Part shown: in pieces, positions 6,507 through 6,520 of the stretch
Layout of the letters: every line of letters starts with the position of its first letter
How positions within the stretch are numbered: the stretch's first letter is position 1
Origin: Porticoccaceae bacterium
GTDB lineage: Bacteria; Pseudomonadota; Gammaproteobacteria; Pseudomonadales; Porticoccaceae
NCBI GenBank assembly: GCA_003491845.1
Contig: DNBN01000100.1
Coordinates: 2,745 to 9,264, forward strand
DNA length: 6,520 nt
Direction: 5' to 3'
The notes under the pieces: model-generated
The model's input: only the letters and a program-made list of their open reading frames with translations
Told to the model about the DNA's origin: nothing
Databases searched by the model: none
Translations under genes and position numbers: made by a program

Positions 6507-6520
6507 CAGTTTTTTTCCTT

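Overview
The window looks like ordinary chromosomal DNA from a Gram-negative bacterium, probably a gammaproteobacterium and perhaps a marine one. Two products carry Sec signal peptides for export to the periplasm, the gene families are common in aquatic gammaproteobacteria, and coding density is high at moderate to low GC. The taxonomic call is inference. I see no rRNA, tRNA, CRISPR array, transposase or phage gene.

Left arm, plus strand (1-2133): the last ~80% of a CaiB/BaiF-type (class III) CoA-transferase, cut by the left edge, is followed 43 nt later by a PLP-dependent class V aminotransferase of the alanine/serine-glyoxylate type. The two are likely co-transcribed. A strong hairpin with a short T-run sits inside the last codons of the aminotransferase and looks like an intrinsic terminator.

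Right arm, minus strand (6432 down to 2130): four genes read leftwards in the order Lrp/AsnC regulator, NhaC-family Na+/H+ antiporter, periplasmic M28 enzyme of the glutaminyl-cyclase type, and periplasmic M20 amidohydrolase. Gaps are 67 nt (or 25 nt with a longer antiporter start), 12 nt and 63 nt, so this reads as one regulated operon with possible internal promoters. The amidohydrolase meets the aminotransferase tail to tail, and their stop codons share a palindromic TTAA.

Working model (inference): an amino-acid-responsive Lrp/AsnC protein controls itself and a small module. In that module two exported zinc enzymes process N-terminally modified peptides or N-acyl amino acids, and an NhaC-type carrier exchanges Na+, H+ or an organic anion across the inner membrane. 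The regulatory DNA supports local control. Repeated AAATTGATA-type elements surround the regulator promoter, and an inverted repeat overlaps a TATAAT promoter just upstream of the antiporter.
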